Shown one piece after another: positions 26,941 to 36,150 of a DNA stretch of 64,000 nucleotides. The DNA is from Streptomyces cyaneofuscatus (lineage in GTDB: Bacteria; Actinomycetota; Actinomycetes; Streptomycetales; Streptomycetaceae), in NCBI RefSeq assembly GCF_000718135.1, contig NZ_JOEM01000022.1:1-64000 (forward strand), in the 5' to 3' direction. The notes beneath the pieces were generated by a model. That model made no database searches. It had not been told where the DNA came from and saw only the letters and a list, made by a program, of their open reading frames with translations. A program made the position numbers and the translations under genes. Within the stretch, counting starts at the first letter, position 1. Each line of letters begins with the position of its first letter.

Positions 26941-28467
26941 TCACACTGCGTTCCACTCGCCGAAGTGGAAGGCCCCGGTCGGTGACAGACGGTTCGCCAC
27001 CGACAGCCGGGCCCCCGCGCCGACGGTTGCCAACGTCACTCCCCCGGTGCGGTCGCGGACCATCGCGGGCATCAGGGCTGAGGGGGCGCCGAGGTCGTTC
27101 CACCAGACCCCCGCGTCGGGCCGACCCTGGGCATGGGCGCCCACCACACACGCGCCGTCGGGCCCGGAGCGTACGAGAGCGGAGAAGGTCCAGCCCTCCG
27201 ACTCGACGCCCGGCACCCCGGTGACCGGTCCCCCGCCGTCCGCGCCGCCGAGCGGGAGCACGGACGCGGTGTCCGGCTGCCAGACGCAGGGCTCGTTGGT
27301 GCGCAGGTCCCGGAAGAGGAGCGTGCCGGGCTCGGGGCCGGCCGCCAGCGATCCCGGCGCCGGGGAGACGGTGATGCTCCGGTCCTCGGTCCAGGGCGCG
27401 CCGGCCCCGGGCCGGAACCACCGCACCACGGTGGCGGAGTCCCGGGCGCGGGCGAAGACCTCGACGTCCCCCCGGGCGGTGACGACGGTCACGATCTCGT
27501 CCGCGATCCGGACCCCGCTCAGGTGCTGCCACGGCGTCCAGCTCCCGTCCGCCCCCTGCATGCGGTAGCTGACGCTGTGTCCGAAGTTCCGGGCGAAGAC
27601 GAGGAGCGCGCCGGACGCGTCGAAGGCCGCCGCCGGAAACCCGCCCTCGCGGCTCTTGTGCCGGTCCCCGGGGTTGGGGCTGCCGAGGGAGTGCCACGGG
27701 GTGAGGGGACCGCCGGTGCGGTACTGCGCGGCCCGCACGACGGACACGTCCTCGCCGCCGTCCTTACGCGGCGTCCTGCGGAGCGCGAAGAGGTGTACGA
27801 ATCCCTGCGGGTCACGGCAGACGGTCAGGGCGGGCATCAGCCGGGGTCCGGCGAGGGTCTCGGGCCCCCGCCAGACGCGGCCGCCCGGTTCGGCCTGGGT
27901 CCAGCGCAGCACTCCGCCCGCCGAGGGCAGGAAGGCGGTCAGCCTTCCGTCGAAGCCCTCGGCCAGCCAGTTCACCGTCGGCGGGTAGCGCAGCGGAGCG
28001 GTGATGTCGCCCCGCTCGTCCGCACCCGCCCTGCGGCACTCGACGAAGACCGGCTCCCCCGTGGCGAGTTGGTGGTCACGGGCGGCCGCGAGCGCGTCGA
28101 GGGCCGTGGCGGCGTGGCCGGGCGGTACGTCGTACGCGGGCACGCCGGTGCCCTCGTCGTACGCCGACCGGACCGGGTCGGGGTCCTGTACGAGCAGCCG
28201 CTGCGGGCGGACCTCGCGGAACTCCTTGAGCAGGCTCTCCCGGCCACGCCCCTGCTGCCCGCCGAGCGTGCGCGGGGCGTGGGCCACCCGGCAGCCGCGC
28301 CCCTCGGCTTCGGCGAGTGCCCGGTCCAGGGCGGTCCGGCCCTCCTTGCCGTCCTCCTCGGAGCAGATCACGCCGATGGCGACAGCGCGCTGCCCGGCGA
28401 CGAGCGGCACCGCGTCCCGGTGCTTCGCGACGACGACCGTCACCGTCGGGAGAGCGGCGGTACTCAT
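26941..28467 (-). CDS. Putative surface-glycan protein: degenerate PIG-L-like N-domain plus beta-propeller
   Basis: 508 residues, no signal peptide seen. The first 165 residues resemble a PIG-L deacetylase fold with altered motifs: VVVAKHRDAVPL where HPDD is expected, GVICSEEDGKEGRTALDRAL, and PPGHAATALDAL where the HPDH helix is expected. Residues about 170-505 are repeats with W, GG and PWH motifs (GRLTAFLPSAGGVLRWTQ; GGPLTPWHSLGSP; SYRMQGADGSWTPWQHL), typical of sialidase/PLL-type lectin propellers. It is a paralogue of the gene just upstream and overlaps it by 4 bases. Family assignment of the N-domain is tentative. Confidence 0.7.
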   Translation of the reverse strand: MSTAALPTVTVVVAKHRDAVPLVAGQRAVAIGVICSEEDGKEGRTALDRALAEAEGRGCRVAHAPRTLGGQQGRGRESLLKEFREVRPQRLLVQDPDPVRSAYDEGTGVPAYDVPPGHAATALDALAAARDHQLATGEPVFVECRRAGADERGDITAPLRYPPTVNWLAEGFDGRLTAFLPSAGGVLRWTQAEPGGRVWRGPETLAGPRLMPALTVCRDPQGFVHLFALRRTPRKDGGEDVSVVRAAQYRTGGPLTPWHSLGSPNPGDRHKSREGGFPAAAFDASGALLVFARNFGHSVSYRMQGADGSWTPWQHLSGVRIADEIVTVVTARGDVEVFARARDSATVVRWFRPGAGAPWTEDRSITVSPAPGSLAAGPEPGTLLFRDLRTNEPCVWQPDTASVLPLGGADGGGPVTGVPGVESEGWTFSALVRSGPDGACVVGAHAQGRPDAGVWWNDLGAPSALMPAMVRDRTGGVTLATVGAGARLSVANRLSPTGAFHFGEWNAV

Positions 28468-29561
28468 ATCCGCCGCCAGTCACTGAGGGTCAGGCCCTGG
28501 CCGTCCTCCTGGCGGGCGACCGCCGGCCGCCCCTCGGTGTCCAGGGCCGCCACCACCACGCGCCCGTGGCCGTCCCGAGCGAGCGACGGATCCCCCTGGC
28601 AGCGCATCGCGGTGTCGGTCCACCACACACCGGACTGCTCGCCCTCGGTCGCGCACACCCCGAGGGTGACGGTCCCGGCGATGCCCCGGACGGCCAGCAC
28701 CGTGCAGTCGATGCCGTCCAGTTCGGTCCGGAGAGCGGCGATACGGCCGTCCGCCGGGGCCCCGCCCAGCGGCACGGGCCACGAACCGGGACGCAGGGCG
28801 ACCACACCCCCGCCGGCCGCGTCGGTCAGGTAGTACGTGATCCGGCCGGCCGCGGTCTCCAGCGGGGCCACCGAACCCGGCACCGGTACCACCTGTGCCT
28901 CGTCCCCCCGCTCCATGGGCCTCCCGGGCGTCATCTGGCGCAGGTGCAGGGCCGACACCCGGGTGGGGACGAGAACCTGGACCAGGGCGTCCGAGGTCGC
29001 CGCCGGGACCGGGCCGTCCGTCGCCCCGGCCGCGTCGAGCACGGACCAGGGGACCCAGGCCCCCTTCCGGTTCTCACGGCGCAACGCCACACCGCCGGGA
29101 CCGGTCGGGACACAGACGTAGAGAGCACCGTCGGACCGGACGGCCCCCGTCGGCGCACCCACCTCCACGGCCTTCTCGATCTCCTTGAAGGGGTTCCCGA
29201 GCGAGTGCCACGGGGTCATGGGCCGGCCCGTCTGGTACTGGGTGGCGTACATGACGTCGACGTGGGACAGGCCGTCGGCCCTCGGCCGGGTCCGGAGCCC
29301 CAGGAAGTGCACGTAGCGGTCCTGTCCGTGCACCACGCCGAGGTGGGTGATCCCCTTGGCGGGGAGGGATTCCGGCCCGTGCCACCGGGAGCCGCCCGCC
29401 GTGGTCTGCGTCCACCGCAGGATCGTGTCCTCGGCATGGACGTAGACCGTCAGCCTGCCGTCGTATCCGGTCACCAGCCACGGGCCGCCCAGGGGGCGGG
29501 GGGAGGCGGCCGCGGCGGAACCGTTCCGAGGTCCGGCGAGGCGCGGGGAGGCGCTTGGCAT
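28464..29561 (-). CDS. Beta-propeller (PLL/sialidase-like) protein, paralogue of downstream gene
   Basis: About 365 residues from ATG 29561 (GGAGG 12 bases upstream; an in-frame GTG at 29573 lies directly on the GGAGG and is less likely). The whole length is propeller-like: GRLTVYVHAEDTILRWTQ, GGSRWHGPESLP and GRPMTPWHSLGNP repeat the pattern in the downstream gene, and WWTDTAM near the C-terminus matches its WWNDLG. It lacks the N-terminal deacetylase-like domain. No signal peptide is evident. Probably a carbohydrate-binding partner of the downstream protein in the wall-polymer locus. Confidence 0.7.
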   Translation of the reverse strand: MPSASPRLAGPRNGSAAAASPRPLGGPWLVTGYDGRLTVYVHAEDTILRWTQTTAGGSRWHGPESLPAKGITHLGVVHGQDRYVHFLGLRTRPRADGLSHVDVMYATQYQTGRPMTPWHSLGNPFKEIEKAVEVGAPTGAVRSDGALYVCVPTGPGGVALRRENRKGAWVPWSVLDAAGATDGPVPAATSDALVQVLVPTRVSALHLRQMTPGRPMERGDEAQVVPVPGSVAPLETAAGRITYYLTDAAGGGVVALRPGSWPVPLGGAPADGRIAALRTELDGIDCTVLAVRGIAGTVTLGVCATEGEQSGVWWTDTAMRCQGDPSLARDGHGRVVVAALDTEGRPAVARQEDGQGLTLSDWRRI

Positions 29562-29664
29562 GCTGGTGGTCACCCTCCGGGGCTGGTGGCCCTCGCCGGG
29601 CGAGGGGACAGGTCGGTCGTGGGGGCAGGGCAGGGTCGGTCAGCGTGGGGCAGGGCAGAGCCGG

Positions 29665-30675
29665 TCAGGCGGAGGGGGACTCGGCGGACGGCCGGCGCGC
29701 GGCCGGGTGGAGCCCGCACCAGCCTTCCCAGGCCGAAGCCACCATCGCGCGGACGTCGTGGCGGGCCGACCAGCCCAGCTCCCGCGCGATGCGGTCGGCC
29801 GAGGCGACGACCCGGGCCGGGTCGCCGGGCCTGCGGGGGGCGGAGACCGGCTCGGCGGCGGGGCCGTACCCGGTCACCTCGCCGATCAGGTCGATCATCT
29901 CGCGTACCGAAACGCCTTCCCCACGGCCGATGTTGACCGTCAGATCCGTTCCGGGAGCGCGGCCGAGGAGAGCCTTCGCCGCCGCCAGATGGGCCGAGGC
30001 GATGTCCTCGACGTGGATGAAGTCGCGCTCGCAGGTGCCGTCCGCGGTGTCGTAGTCGTCGCCGAAGACCACCGGCGCCGCGCCCTCGGTGAGCTTCTCG
30101 AAGACCATGGGCACGAGGTTGAAGACGCCGGGGTCGACGAGGTGGGGGGCCGCCGCGCCCGCCACGTTGAAGTAGCGCATCGAGGCGGTCGCCATGCCGT
30201 GGGCCCGCCCCGCCGCCCGCACCATCCACTCACCGGCCAGCTTGGTCTCGCCGTACGGGTTGACCGGGGCGCACGGCGTGTCCTCCGTGACCCGCTTCAC
30301 GTCCGGCATCCCGTACACGGCGGCCGACGAGGAGAACAGGAACGCGCGCACCCCGCTGTCCGCCGCCGCCTCCAGCAGCGTCCCGAGCCCCTGGACGTTC
30401 TCCCGGTAGTAATGGAGGGGCCGCTCCATGGACTCCGCGACCTGCTTCTTCGCCGCGAGGTGCACGACTCCGCGCACCGACAGATCGCTCATCGCACGCC
30501 GCAGGCAGGAGGCGTCGAGCGTCGACCCGTGCACGAAGGGCACCCCGTCGGGAACGCGCGCACGGTCTCCGGTGGAGAGGTCGTCGTAGACGGCGACGGG
30601 CTCACCGGCCGCCGTCATGGCGCGCACGACATGGGCCCCGATGTAGCCTGCACCGCCCGTTATCAACCAAGTCAT
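29665..30675 (-). CDS. galE: UDP-glucose 4-epimerase GalE
   Basis: 336 residues from ATG 30675. Extended SDR features are all present: LITGGAGYIGAHV NAD motif at residues 4-16, catalytic Ser/Tyr region SSSAAVYG and NPYGETK (Tyr-x3-Lys), RYFNVAGA, and the C-terminal RRPGDPARVVAS. It interconverts UDP-Glc and UDP-Gal (or the GlcNAc pair). Located at the head of the wall-polymer genes, it likely supplies a galactose-type donor to the polymerase GT2 domains. It diverges from the LCP gene over 178 bp. Confidence 0.92.
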   Translation of the reverse strand: MTWLITGGAGYIGAHVVRAMTAAGEPVAVYDDLSTGDRARVPDGVPFVHGSTLDASCLRRAMSDLSVRGVVHLAAKKQVAESMERPLHYYRENVQGLGTLLEAAADSGVRAFLFSSSAAVYGMPDVKRVTEDTPCAPVNPYGETKLAGEWMVRAAGRAHGMATASMRYFNVAGAAAPHLVDPGVFNLVPMVFEKLTEGAAPVVFGDDYDTADGTCERDFIHVEDIASAHLAAAKALLGRAPGTDLTVNIGRGEGVSVREMIDLIGEVTGYGPAAEPVSAPRRPGDPARVVASADRIARELGWSARHDVRAMVASAWEGWCGLHPAARRPSAESPSA

Positions 30676-30853
30676 GAGCGAATAATAGTTCGACGCGCCC
30701 ACGGCCCCTTATCCACGTCGGCCCATCCGCGCCAGGGCTCATCTGTTCTATAGTGCTCGGTCTGTCGAACATTCACGGACCGGTCACACCCCCCACCCGA
30801 GTCCCCCGTACTCCCCTGCTCCCTGGGCGAAGAGATTTGAGGACTCGAGCACG

Positions 30854-31933
30854 ATGAGCCATGACGAGACGACACCCGGCCCCCGCGCCTCCCGACGCGC
30901 GGCGAAACCGCTCAAGCGCCGCCGCGGCCTGAAGTTCACCCTCGGTGTCCTGCTCGTCCTGCTGCTCGCCGGTGGCGGCACCGTCTACTGGCTCTTCAGT
31001 CAGCTCGACGGCAACATCAAGGGCGTCGACATCAACAAGGCGCTCGGCGAGGACCGTCCGGAGAAACTCCCCACCAGCGGGCAGAACCTGCTGGTCCTGG
31101 GCTCGGACTCGCGGGCCGGGGCGGAGAACAAGGAGCTGGGCGGCGGTGGGAGTGTGAGCGGCGCCCGCTCCGACACCGCGCTGGTCGTCCACATACCCGA
31201 GGGCCGGGCGAAGGCCGTCGCCGTCTCCATACCGCGCGACACTCTGGTGACCCGGCCCGAGTGCGTCAAGGACGACGGAACGACGGTGCCGGCCAAGGAA
31301 CGCGAGATGTTCAACGCCGTCTACTCCCTGGTCGGTCCGGCCTGTGTGGTGAAGACGGTGGAGAAGATGTCCGGCGTCCGCATCGACCACTACCTGGAGA
31401 TCAACTTCGCCGGGTTCAAGGACCTGGTCGACGCCATCGGCGGCGTCACCGTCGACGTACCGCAGGACATCAAGGACAAGGCGAGCGGGCTGGACCTCAC
31501 CGCGGGCCCGCAGAAGCTGGACGGCACCGAGTCCCTCGCGTACGTCCGGACCCGGCACGGCATCGGCGACGGCAGTGACCTCGGCCGCATCGGGCTCCAG
31601 CAGCAGTTCCTGATCGCCCTGCTGAGCGAGGTCAAGTCGCAGGACCTGCTGGGCAGTCCGGCCGGCTCGTACCAAATCGCCAACTCGGCCACCAAGTCGC
31701 TCACCACCGACTCGGGGCTCGCCTCGCTCACCTCGCTGGCGGAGTTCGCCCGCTCGATGAACGGCGTCGACCCGGCCTCGATGGAGACGATCATGCTGCC
31801 GGTGGCGTACGACAAGATCGACCGGGCCCGGGTCGTGGCGGCCGAGCCGCAGGCCGGTCAGCTGTGGAAGGCGATCCGCGAGGACACCCAGATCCCCGAG
31901 GAAGCGAAGAAGTCCCCCGCCACCGGCGGCTGA
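30854..31933 (+). CDS. LytR-CpsA-Psr (LCP) family wall-polymer ligase
   Basis: 359 residues. A basic N-terminus is followed by one membrane helix (about 27-50) and an extracytoplasmic LCP domain: LLVLGSDSRAG, GARSDTALVVHI, AVSIPRDTLV, GFKDLVDAIGGVTVDVPQDI, and the conserved arginine stretch AYVRTRHGIGDGSDLGRI. LCP enzymes move teichoic acid or arabinogalactan from the lipid carrier to peptidoglycan. It sits opposite galE and completes the functions expected of a wall-glycopolymer locus: precursor, polymerase and ligase. Confidence 0.92.
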   Translation: MSHDETTPGPRASRRAAKPLKRRRGLKFTLGVLLVLLLAGGGTVYWLFSQLDGNIKGVDINKALGEDRPEKLPTSGQNLLVLGSDSRAGAENKELGGGGSVSGARSDTALVVHIPEGRAKAVAVSIPRDTLVTRPECVKDDGTTVPAKEREMFNAVYSLVGPACVVKTVEKMSGVRIDHYLEINFAGFKDLVDAIGGVTVDVPQDIKDKASGLDLTAGPQKLDGTESLAYVRTRHGIGDGSDLGRIGLQQQFLIALLSEVKSQDLLGSPAGSYQIANSATKSLTTDSGLASLTSLAEFARSMNGVDPASMETIMLPVAYDKIDRARVVAAEPQAGQLWKAIREDTQIPEEAKKSPATGG

Positions 31934-31972
31934 CGGTCCATCGCGACCTGCTCCCCGTGGCACCCTGCCGGG

Positions 31973-32356
31973 ATGAGCGAGGACGCGGCGGTACTGGTGA
32001 TCGTGGACGGAGCCAACGTGGTCGGGTCCGTGCCCGACGGCTGGTGGCGCGACCGGCGGGGGGCGGCGGAGCGGCTGCGGGACTCCCTGGTCCCGTACGC
32101 GGCGGCCGGGCTGCCGGGGCTGCCCGGCCCGGCCGAGATCGTGCTCGTGGTCGAGGGAGCCGCCCGGGGCGTCGCGTCCGTGGCCGGGGTCCGGGTCGAA
32201 TCGGCCCCCGGCAGCGGTGACGACCTGATCGCCGGGTTGGCGGCCGCCGCCGGCCCGGACCGGGAGTGCGTCGTCGTCACCGCCGACCGAGGGCTGCGGC
32301 AGCGGGTCGAGGCGTACGGGGCCCGGTGCGTGGGGCCCCGTACCGTACGGCCTTAG
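31973..32356 (+). CDS. NYN/PIN-like nuclease-fold protein
   Basis: 127 residues, ATG 31973. The N-terminal VIVDGANVVGSVPDGWW motif with its aspartate, central SGDDLIAGL and late VVTADRGLRQRV aspartate are the acidic residues of the NYN/PIN fold (YacP-like). Such proteins are often RNases. The gene follows the LCP gene by 40 bp, so it may share its transcript, but a wall-polymer role is not suggested by the fold. Confidence 0.8.
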   Translation: MSEDAAVLVIVDGANVVGSVPDGWWRDRRGAAERLRDSLVPYAAAGLPGLPGPAEIVLVVEGAARGVASVAGVRVESAPGSGDDLIAGLAAAAGPDRECVVVTADRGLRQRVEAYGARCVGPRTVRP

Positions 32357-32359
32357 GGC

Positions 32360-32385
32360 GTGTCCGGCCCTGATCAGCCGGACAC
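32360..32385. terminator. Terminator hairpin with GTGTCCGGC stem
   Basis: 9-bp stem 32360-32368 with 32377-32385, 8-base loop. It lies between the NYN gene stop and the permease stop on the other strand, with room for bidirectional action. A related inverted copy occurs at about 34055-34075. Confidence 0.75.
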
Positions 32386-32388
32386 ACG

Positions 32389-33891
32389 CTAGCGGCCCCT
32401 CTTCCCCAGCAGGCTGTGGGAACGCCCGTACACGAAGTAGATGACCACGCCGAGCACCATCCAGGCGCCGAACCGGACCCAGGTCTCCACGGGCAGGTTG
32501 AGCATCAGCCACACCGACGCGGCCACCGAGACGATCGGGAGCAGCGGCACCCAAGGGGTGCGGAACGCGCGGGGCAGGTCGGGCTGGGTGCGGCGCAGGA
32601 CCAGGACGCCGAGGGCGACGACGACGAACGCGAAGAGCGTGCCGATGTTCACCAGGGTGGCCAGCTCCTCGATGCTCGTGAACCCGGCGATGATCGCGAT
32701 CAGCACGCCGAGCAGGATCGTCGGGCGGTAGGGCGTGCGGAAGCGCGGGTGCGTCTTGGAGAAGAAGCGCGGGAGCAGCCCGTCGCGGCTCATCGCGAAG
32801 AAGACCCGGGTCTGGCCGAGCAGCAGGATCATGCAGACCGTGGTGAGGCCGACCGCCGCGCCGAAGCTGATCAGCCCGGCGTAGAAGGGGTGCCCGGTGG
32901 CCTTGAAGGCGTCGGCCAGCGGGGCGCTGACGGAGAGTTCGCTGTAGTGCTGCATACCGGTGACCACGAGCGAGACCGCCACGTAGAGCACCGTGCAGAT
33001 GATGAGCGAGCCGAGGATGCCGCGCGGCATGTCGCGCTGGGGCAGCTTGGTCTCCTCGGCGGCGGTGGCCACCACGTCGAAGCCGATGAAGGCGAAGAAG
33101 ACGATGGAGGCGGCGGTGAAGATGCCCATGATGCCGAAGTTGGTGGGTTCGTAGCCGAACATCAGCTGAACCAGCGGGGCGTCCCAGCCGCCGCCCGTCT
33201 CCTGCTTCTCGGCCGGCGGGATGAAGGGCTTGTAGTTCTCGGCCTTGATGAAGAACAGCCCCGCGATGATCACCATGAGGACCACGGCGACCTTGATGGC
33301 CACCACGACCGAGGTGACCCGGGCGGACAGCTTCATGCCGACGACCAGGATGGCGGTCAGTACCAGCACCAGGGCAAAGGCCAGGATGTCGAAGCCGAAT
33401 CCTTCCGCCACATCCGGTCCCGAGAGCACTTCGGGCATCGTCCAGTCGACGTTGTCCATCAGCGAGCGGACGTAGCCGGACCAGCCGACCGCGACCACCG
33501 CGGTGCCCAGAGCGAACTCCAGCACCAGGTCCCAGCCGATGATCCAGGCCACCAGTTCGCCCAGCGCGGCGTACGCGAAGGTGTACGCGGAGCCGGCCAC
33601 CGGGACGGTGGAGGCGAACTCGGCGTAGCAGAGCGCGGCCAGCGCGCAGACGACGCCCGCCACGGCGAACGCGATGGCGGTGGCCGGGCCCGCCGTCTCC
33701 TTGGCGACCTGGCCGGTGAGGACGAAGATGCCGGTGCCGATGATGACACCGACGCCGAAGACCGTCAGGTCCAGGGCGGAGAGGGACTTCTTGAGCGCGT
33801 GTTCCGGCTCCTCGGTGTCACGGATCGACTGTTCGACGGACTTGGTGCGGAACATGCCGTTTCCGCGGGGTGGTGTGACCTGCGCGCTCAC
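32389..33891 (-). CDS. APC-family amino-acid permease (cationic amino acid transporter type)
   Basis: 500 residues from GTG 33891 with GGAGG nine bases upstream. About twelve membrane helices. The first helix contains the APC signature GVGVIIGTGIFVLTG (substrate-backbone site), with AGSAYTFAYAALGELVAWIIGWDLVLEF in helix 3 region and a basic loop TKLPQRDMPRGILGS. It is likely a proton-coupled amino-acid importer, YfnA/CAT-like. It runs in the same direction as dxs but is separated from it by a terminator and about 180 bp. Confidence 0.9.
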   Translation of the reverse strand: MSAQVTPPRGNGMFRTKSVEQSIRDTEEPEHALKKSLSALDLTVFGVGVIIGTGIFVLTGQVAKETAGPATAIAFAVAGVVCALAALCYAEFASTVPVAGSAYTFAYAALGELVAWIIGWDLVLEFALGTAVVAVGWSGYVRSLMDNVDWTMPEVLSGPDVAEGFGFDILAFALVLVLTAILVVGMKLSARVTSVVVAIKVAVVLMVIIAGLFFIKAENYKPFIPPAEKQETGGGWDAPLVQLMFGYEPTNFGIMGIFTAASIVFFAFIGFDVVATAAEETKLPQRDMPRGILGSLIICTVLYVAVSLVVTGMQHYSELSVSAPLADAFKATGHPFYAGLISFGAAVGLTTVCMILLLGQTRVFFAMSRDGLLPRFFSKTHPRFRTPYRPTILLGVLIAIIAGFTSIEELATLVNIGTLFAFVVVALGVLVLRRTQPDLPRAFRTPWVPLLPIVSVAASVWLMLNLPVETWVRFGAWMVLGVVIYFVYGRSHSLLGKRGR

Positions 33892-33977
33892 CTGCGTACC
33901 TCCACGCACTCGTTGTGAACGCCATGATGGGGACCGGGGGCCGCATGATCGCGCCATCTGGCCCGTTTCATGCGAAC

Positions 33978-34019
33978 GGGCCGGGAGAACCACCCGTACA
34001 GGGGCGGTTCTCCCGGCCC
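33978..34019 (-). terminator. Terminator after dxs
   Basis: A 14-bp stem (33978-33991 with 34006-34019) lies 53 bp past the dxs stop. A second hairpin at 33961-33981 (GCCCGTT with AACGGGC) shares four bases with it, so only one of the two can form fully at once. Both are in the leader of the permease. Confidence 0.75.
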
Positions 34020-34071
34020 ATCGGCCGTACGGAGAGGTACGCGGACCCGGTCCTGATCCGCCGGACACGCC

Positions 34072-35985
34072 CTAGTCGCGGGCGGGCTCCACGGCACGGC
34101 TCTCGAAGCGGCCGTCCAGCTTGGCGACCAGACCGGTGACCTGGCGGGCGATGTCCGGGGCGGTCAGTCCGATCTCGGCCATGACCTCGCTGCGGGAGGC
34201 GTGGTCGAGGAAGACCGGCGGGATGCCGAAGTCGCGCAGCGGTACGTCGACGCCGGCGTCGCGCAGGGCCTGGGCGACGGCGGAGCCGACCCCTCCGGCG
34301 CGGCTGTTGTCCTCGACGGTGACGACGACGCGGTGGCGTTCGGCGAGCGGGGCGAGGGCCTCGTCGACCGGTTTGACCCAGCGCGGGTCGACGACGGTGG
34401 AGGAGATGCCCTGGGCGTCCAGCAGGTCGGCGATCTCCAGGCACATCGGGGCGAGCGCGCCGACCGAGACGACCAGGACGTCGGGGCGGGCCGTCTTCGG
34501 CTCGCGCAGGATGTCCATGCCGCCGGCCCGGCCGACGGCCTTGACCGCCGGGCCGACCGCGCCCTTGGAGAAGCGGACCACGGTGGGCGCGTCGTCGACG
34601 GCGACGGCCTCGCGCAGCTGGGCGCGGACCTGGTCGGCGTCGCGCGGGGCGGCGATGCGGAGGGTGGGCACGCACTGGAGGATCGACATGTCCCACATGC
34701 CGTTGTGCGAGGCGCCGTCCGTGCCGGTGATGCCGGCCCGGTCCAGGACGAAGGTGACGCCGCACTTGTGCAGGGCGACGTCCATGAGGACCTGGTCGAA
34801 GGCGCGGTTGAGGAAGGTGGCGTAGACCGCGAAGACCGGGTGGAGGCCGCCGGTGGCGAGACCGGCCGCGGAGACCGCGCCGTGCTGCTCGGCGATGCCG
34901 ACGTCGTAGATCCGGTCCGGGAAGGCCTTCTCGAACTTGCCGAGGCCGACCGGCTGGAGCATGGCTGCGGTGATCGCGACGATGTCCTCGCGCTCGTGGC
35001 CGAGCTTGACCATCTCCTCGCCGAAGACGGAGGTCCAGTCGAGGCCGGAGGTGGAGATGGGCAGGCCGGTGTCCGGGTGGATCTTGCCCACCGCGTGGAA
35101 GCGGTCCGCCTCGTCCTCCAGGGCCGGGGTGTAGCCGCGGCCCTTCTGGGTGAGGCAGTGCACGATGACCGGGCCGCCGAAGCGCTTGGCGCGCTGGAGC
35201 GCGGATTCCAGGGCCTCGATGTCGTGGCCGTCGATGGGGCCGACGTACTTCAGGCCGAGGTCCTCGAACATGCCCTGCGGGGCGATGAAGTCCTTCAGGC
35301 CCTTCTTCGCGCCGTGCAGGGTCTCGTAGAGCGGGCGGCCGACGACGGGCGTGCGCTCCAGGATGTCCTTGCCGCGGGCCAGGAACCGTTCGTAACCGTC
35401 GGTGGTACGGAGCGTGGCGAGGTGGTTGGCCAGGCCGCCGATCGTCGGAGCGTACGAGCGCTCGTTGTCGTTGACGACGATGACCAGCGGGCGGTCCTTG
35501 GCGGCGGCGATGTTGTTCAGCGCCTCCCAGGCCATACCGCCGGTGAGCGCGCCGTCACCGATGACCGCGACGACGTGGTCGTCCTTCTTCAGGACCTCGT
35601 TCGCCTTGGCCAGGCCGTCGGCCCAGCCGAGGACCCCGGAAGCGTGGCTGTTCTCGATGATGTCGTGCTCGGACTCGGCCTGCGAGGGGTAGCCGGAGAG
35701 GCCGCCCTTCATCTTGAGGCGGGAGAAGTCCTGGCGGCCGGTGAGCAGCTTGTGGACGTAGGCCTGGTGGCCGGTGTCCCACAGCACCTTGTCCTGGGGC
35801 GACTCGAATACCCGGTGCAGGGCGATGGTGAGCTCGACGACGCCCAGGTTGGGGCCGAGGTGTCCGCCGGTCTTGGACACCGCGTCCACGAGGAAGGTGC
35901 GGATCTCCTCCGCGAGCTCCTCCAGCTCACCGAGGCTGAGCCGGTCCAGGTCGCGCGGTCCCTTGATGCGGGTCAGCAGATCCAC
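34072..35985 (-). CDS. dxs: 1-deoxy-D-xylulose-5-phosphate synthase
   Basis: 637 residues. Thiamine-diphosphate enzyme motifs are clear: [14 protein letters not shown] with catalytic His near residue 42, [16 protein letters not shown] (TPP/Mg binding, about 152-167), the transketolase [18 protein letters not shown] and [15 protein letters not shown]. It condenses pyruvate and glyceraldehyde-3-phosphate, the first step of the MEP isoprenoid pathway. Length is standard. Streptomyces often carry two dxs genes, so this may be one of a pair. It is transcribed toward the permease from a promoter in the gap at 35986-36095. Confidence 0.95.
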   Translation of the reverse strand: MDLLTRIKGPRDLDRLSLGELEELAEEIRTFLVDAVSKTGGHLGPNLGVVELTIALHRVFESPQDKVLWDTGHQAYVHKLLTGRQDFSRLKMKGGLSGYPSQAESEHDIIENSHASGVLGWADGLAKANEVLKKDDHVVAVIGDGALTGGMAWEALNNIAAAKDRPLVIVVNDNERSYAPTIGGLANHLATLRTTDGYERFLARGKDILERTPVVGRPLYETLHGAKKGLKDFIAPQGMFEDLGLKYVGPIDGHDIEALESALQRAKRFGGPVIVHCLTQKGRGYTPALEDEADRFHAVGKIHPDTGLPISTSGLDWTSVFGEEMVKLGHEREDIVAITAAMLQPVGLGKFEKAFPDRIYDVGIAEQHGAVSAAGLATGGLHPVFAVYATFLNRAFDQVLMDVALHKCGVTFVLDRAGITGTDGASHNGMWDMSILQCVPTLRIAAPRDADQVRAQLREAVAVDDAPTVVRFSKGAVGPAVKAVGRAGGMDILREPKTARPDVLVVSVGALAPMCLEIADLLDAQGISSTVVDPRWVKPVDEALAPLAERHRVVVTVEDNSRAGGVGSAVAQALRDAGVDVPLRDFGIPPVFLDHASRSEVMAEIGLTAPDIARQVTGLVAKLDGRFESRAVEPARD

Positions 35986-36095
35986 CCGTGCCTCCTTGCG
36001 TTTGAGCTGATCGAGCGTGCCGATCCGATGAGTCTAATGTTCCACTGCCGGGCCTGGGCAGCGGGAGCCTGTGTTCGAGCGCGGCCGGCCCGGGA

Positions 36096-36140
36096 CGCGC
36101 AGGTGCCCGGCACCCCTGTGGGGCGCCGGGCACCTGCGCG
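36096..36140. terminator. Terminator between xylH and dxs promoter region
   Basis: Perfect 16-bp stem 36096-36111 with 36125-36140 and a 13-base loop, 10 bp past the xylH stop. It isolates the sugar transporter operon from dxs, which is read in the same direction. Confidence 0.85.
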
Positions 36141-36150
36141 GATCCGCGGG

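Noticed and set aside
29618..29668. Direct repeat of GGGGCAGGGCAG with GGTCAG near the galE stop
   Set aside because: Short, G-rich and partly coding; likely simple-sequence drift without function.
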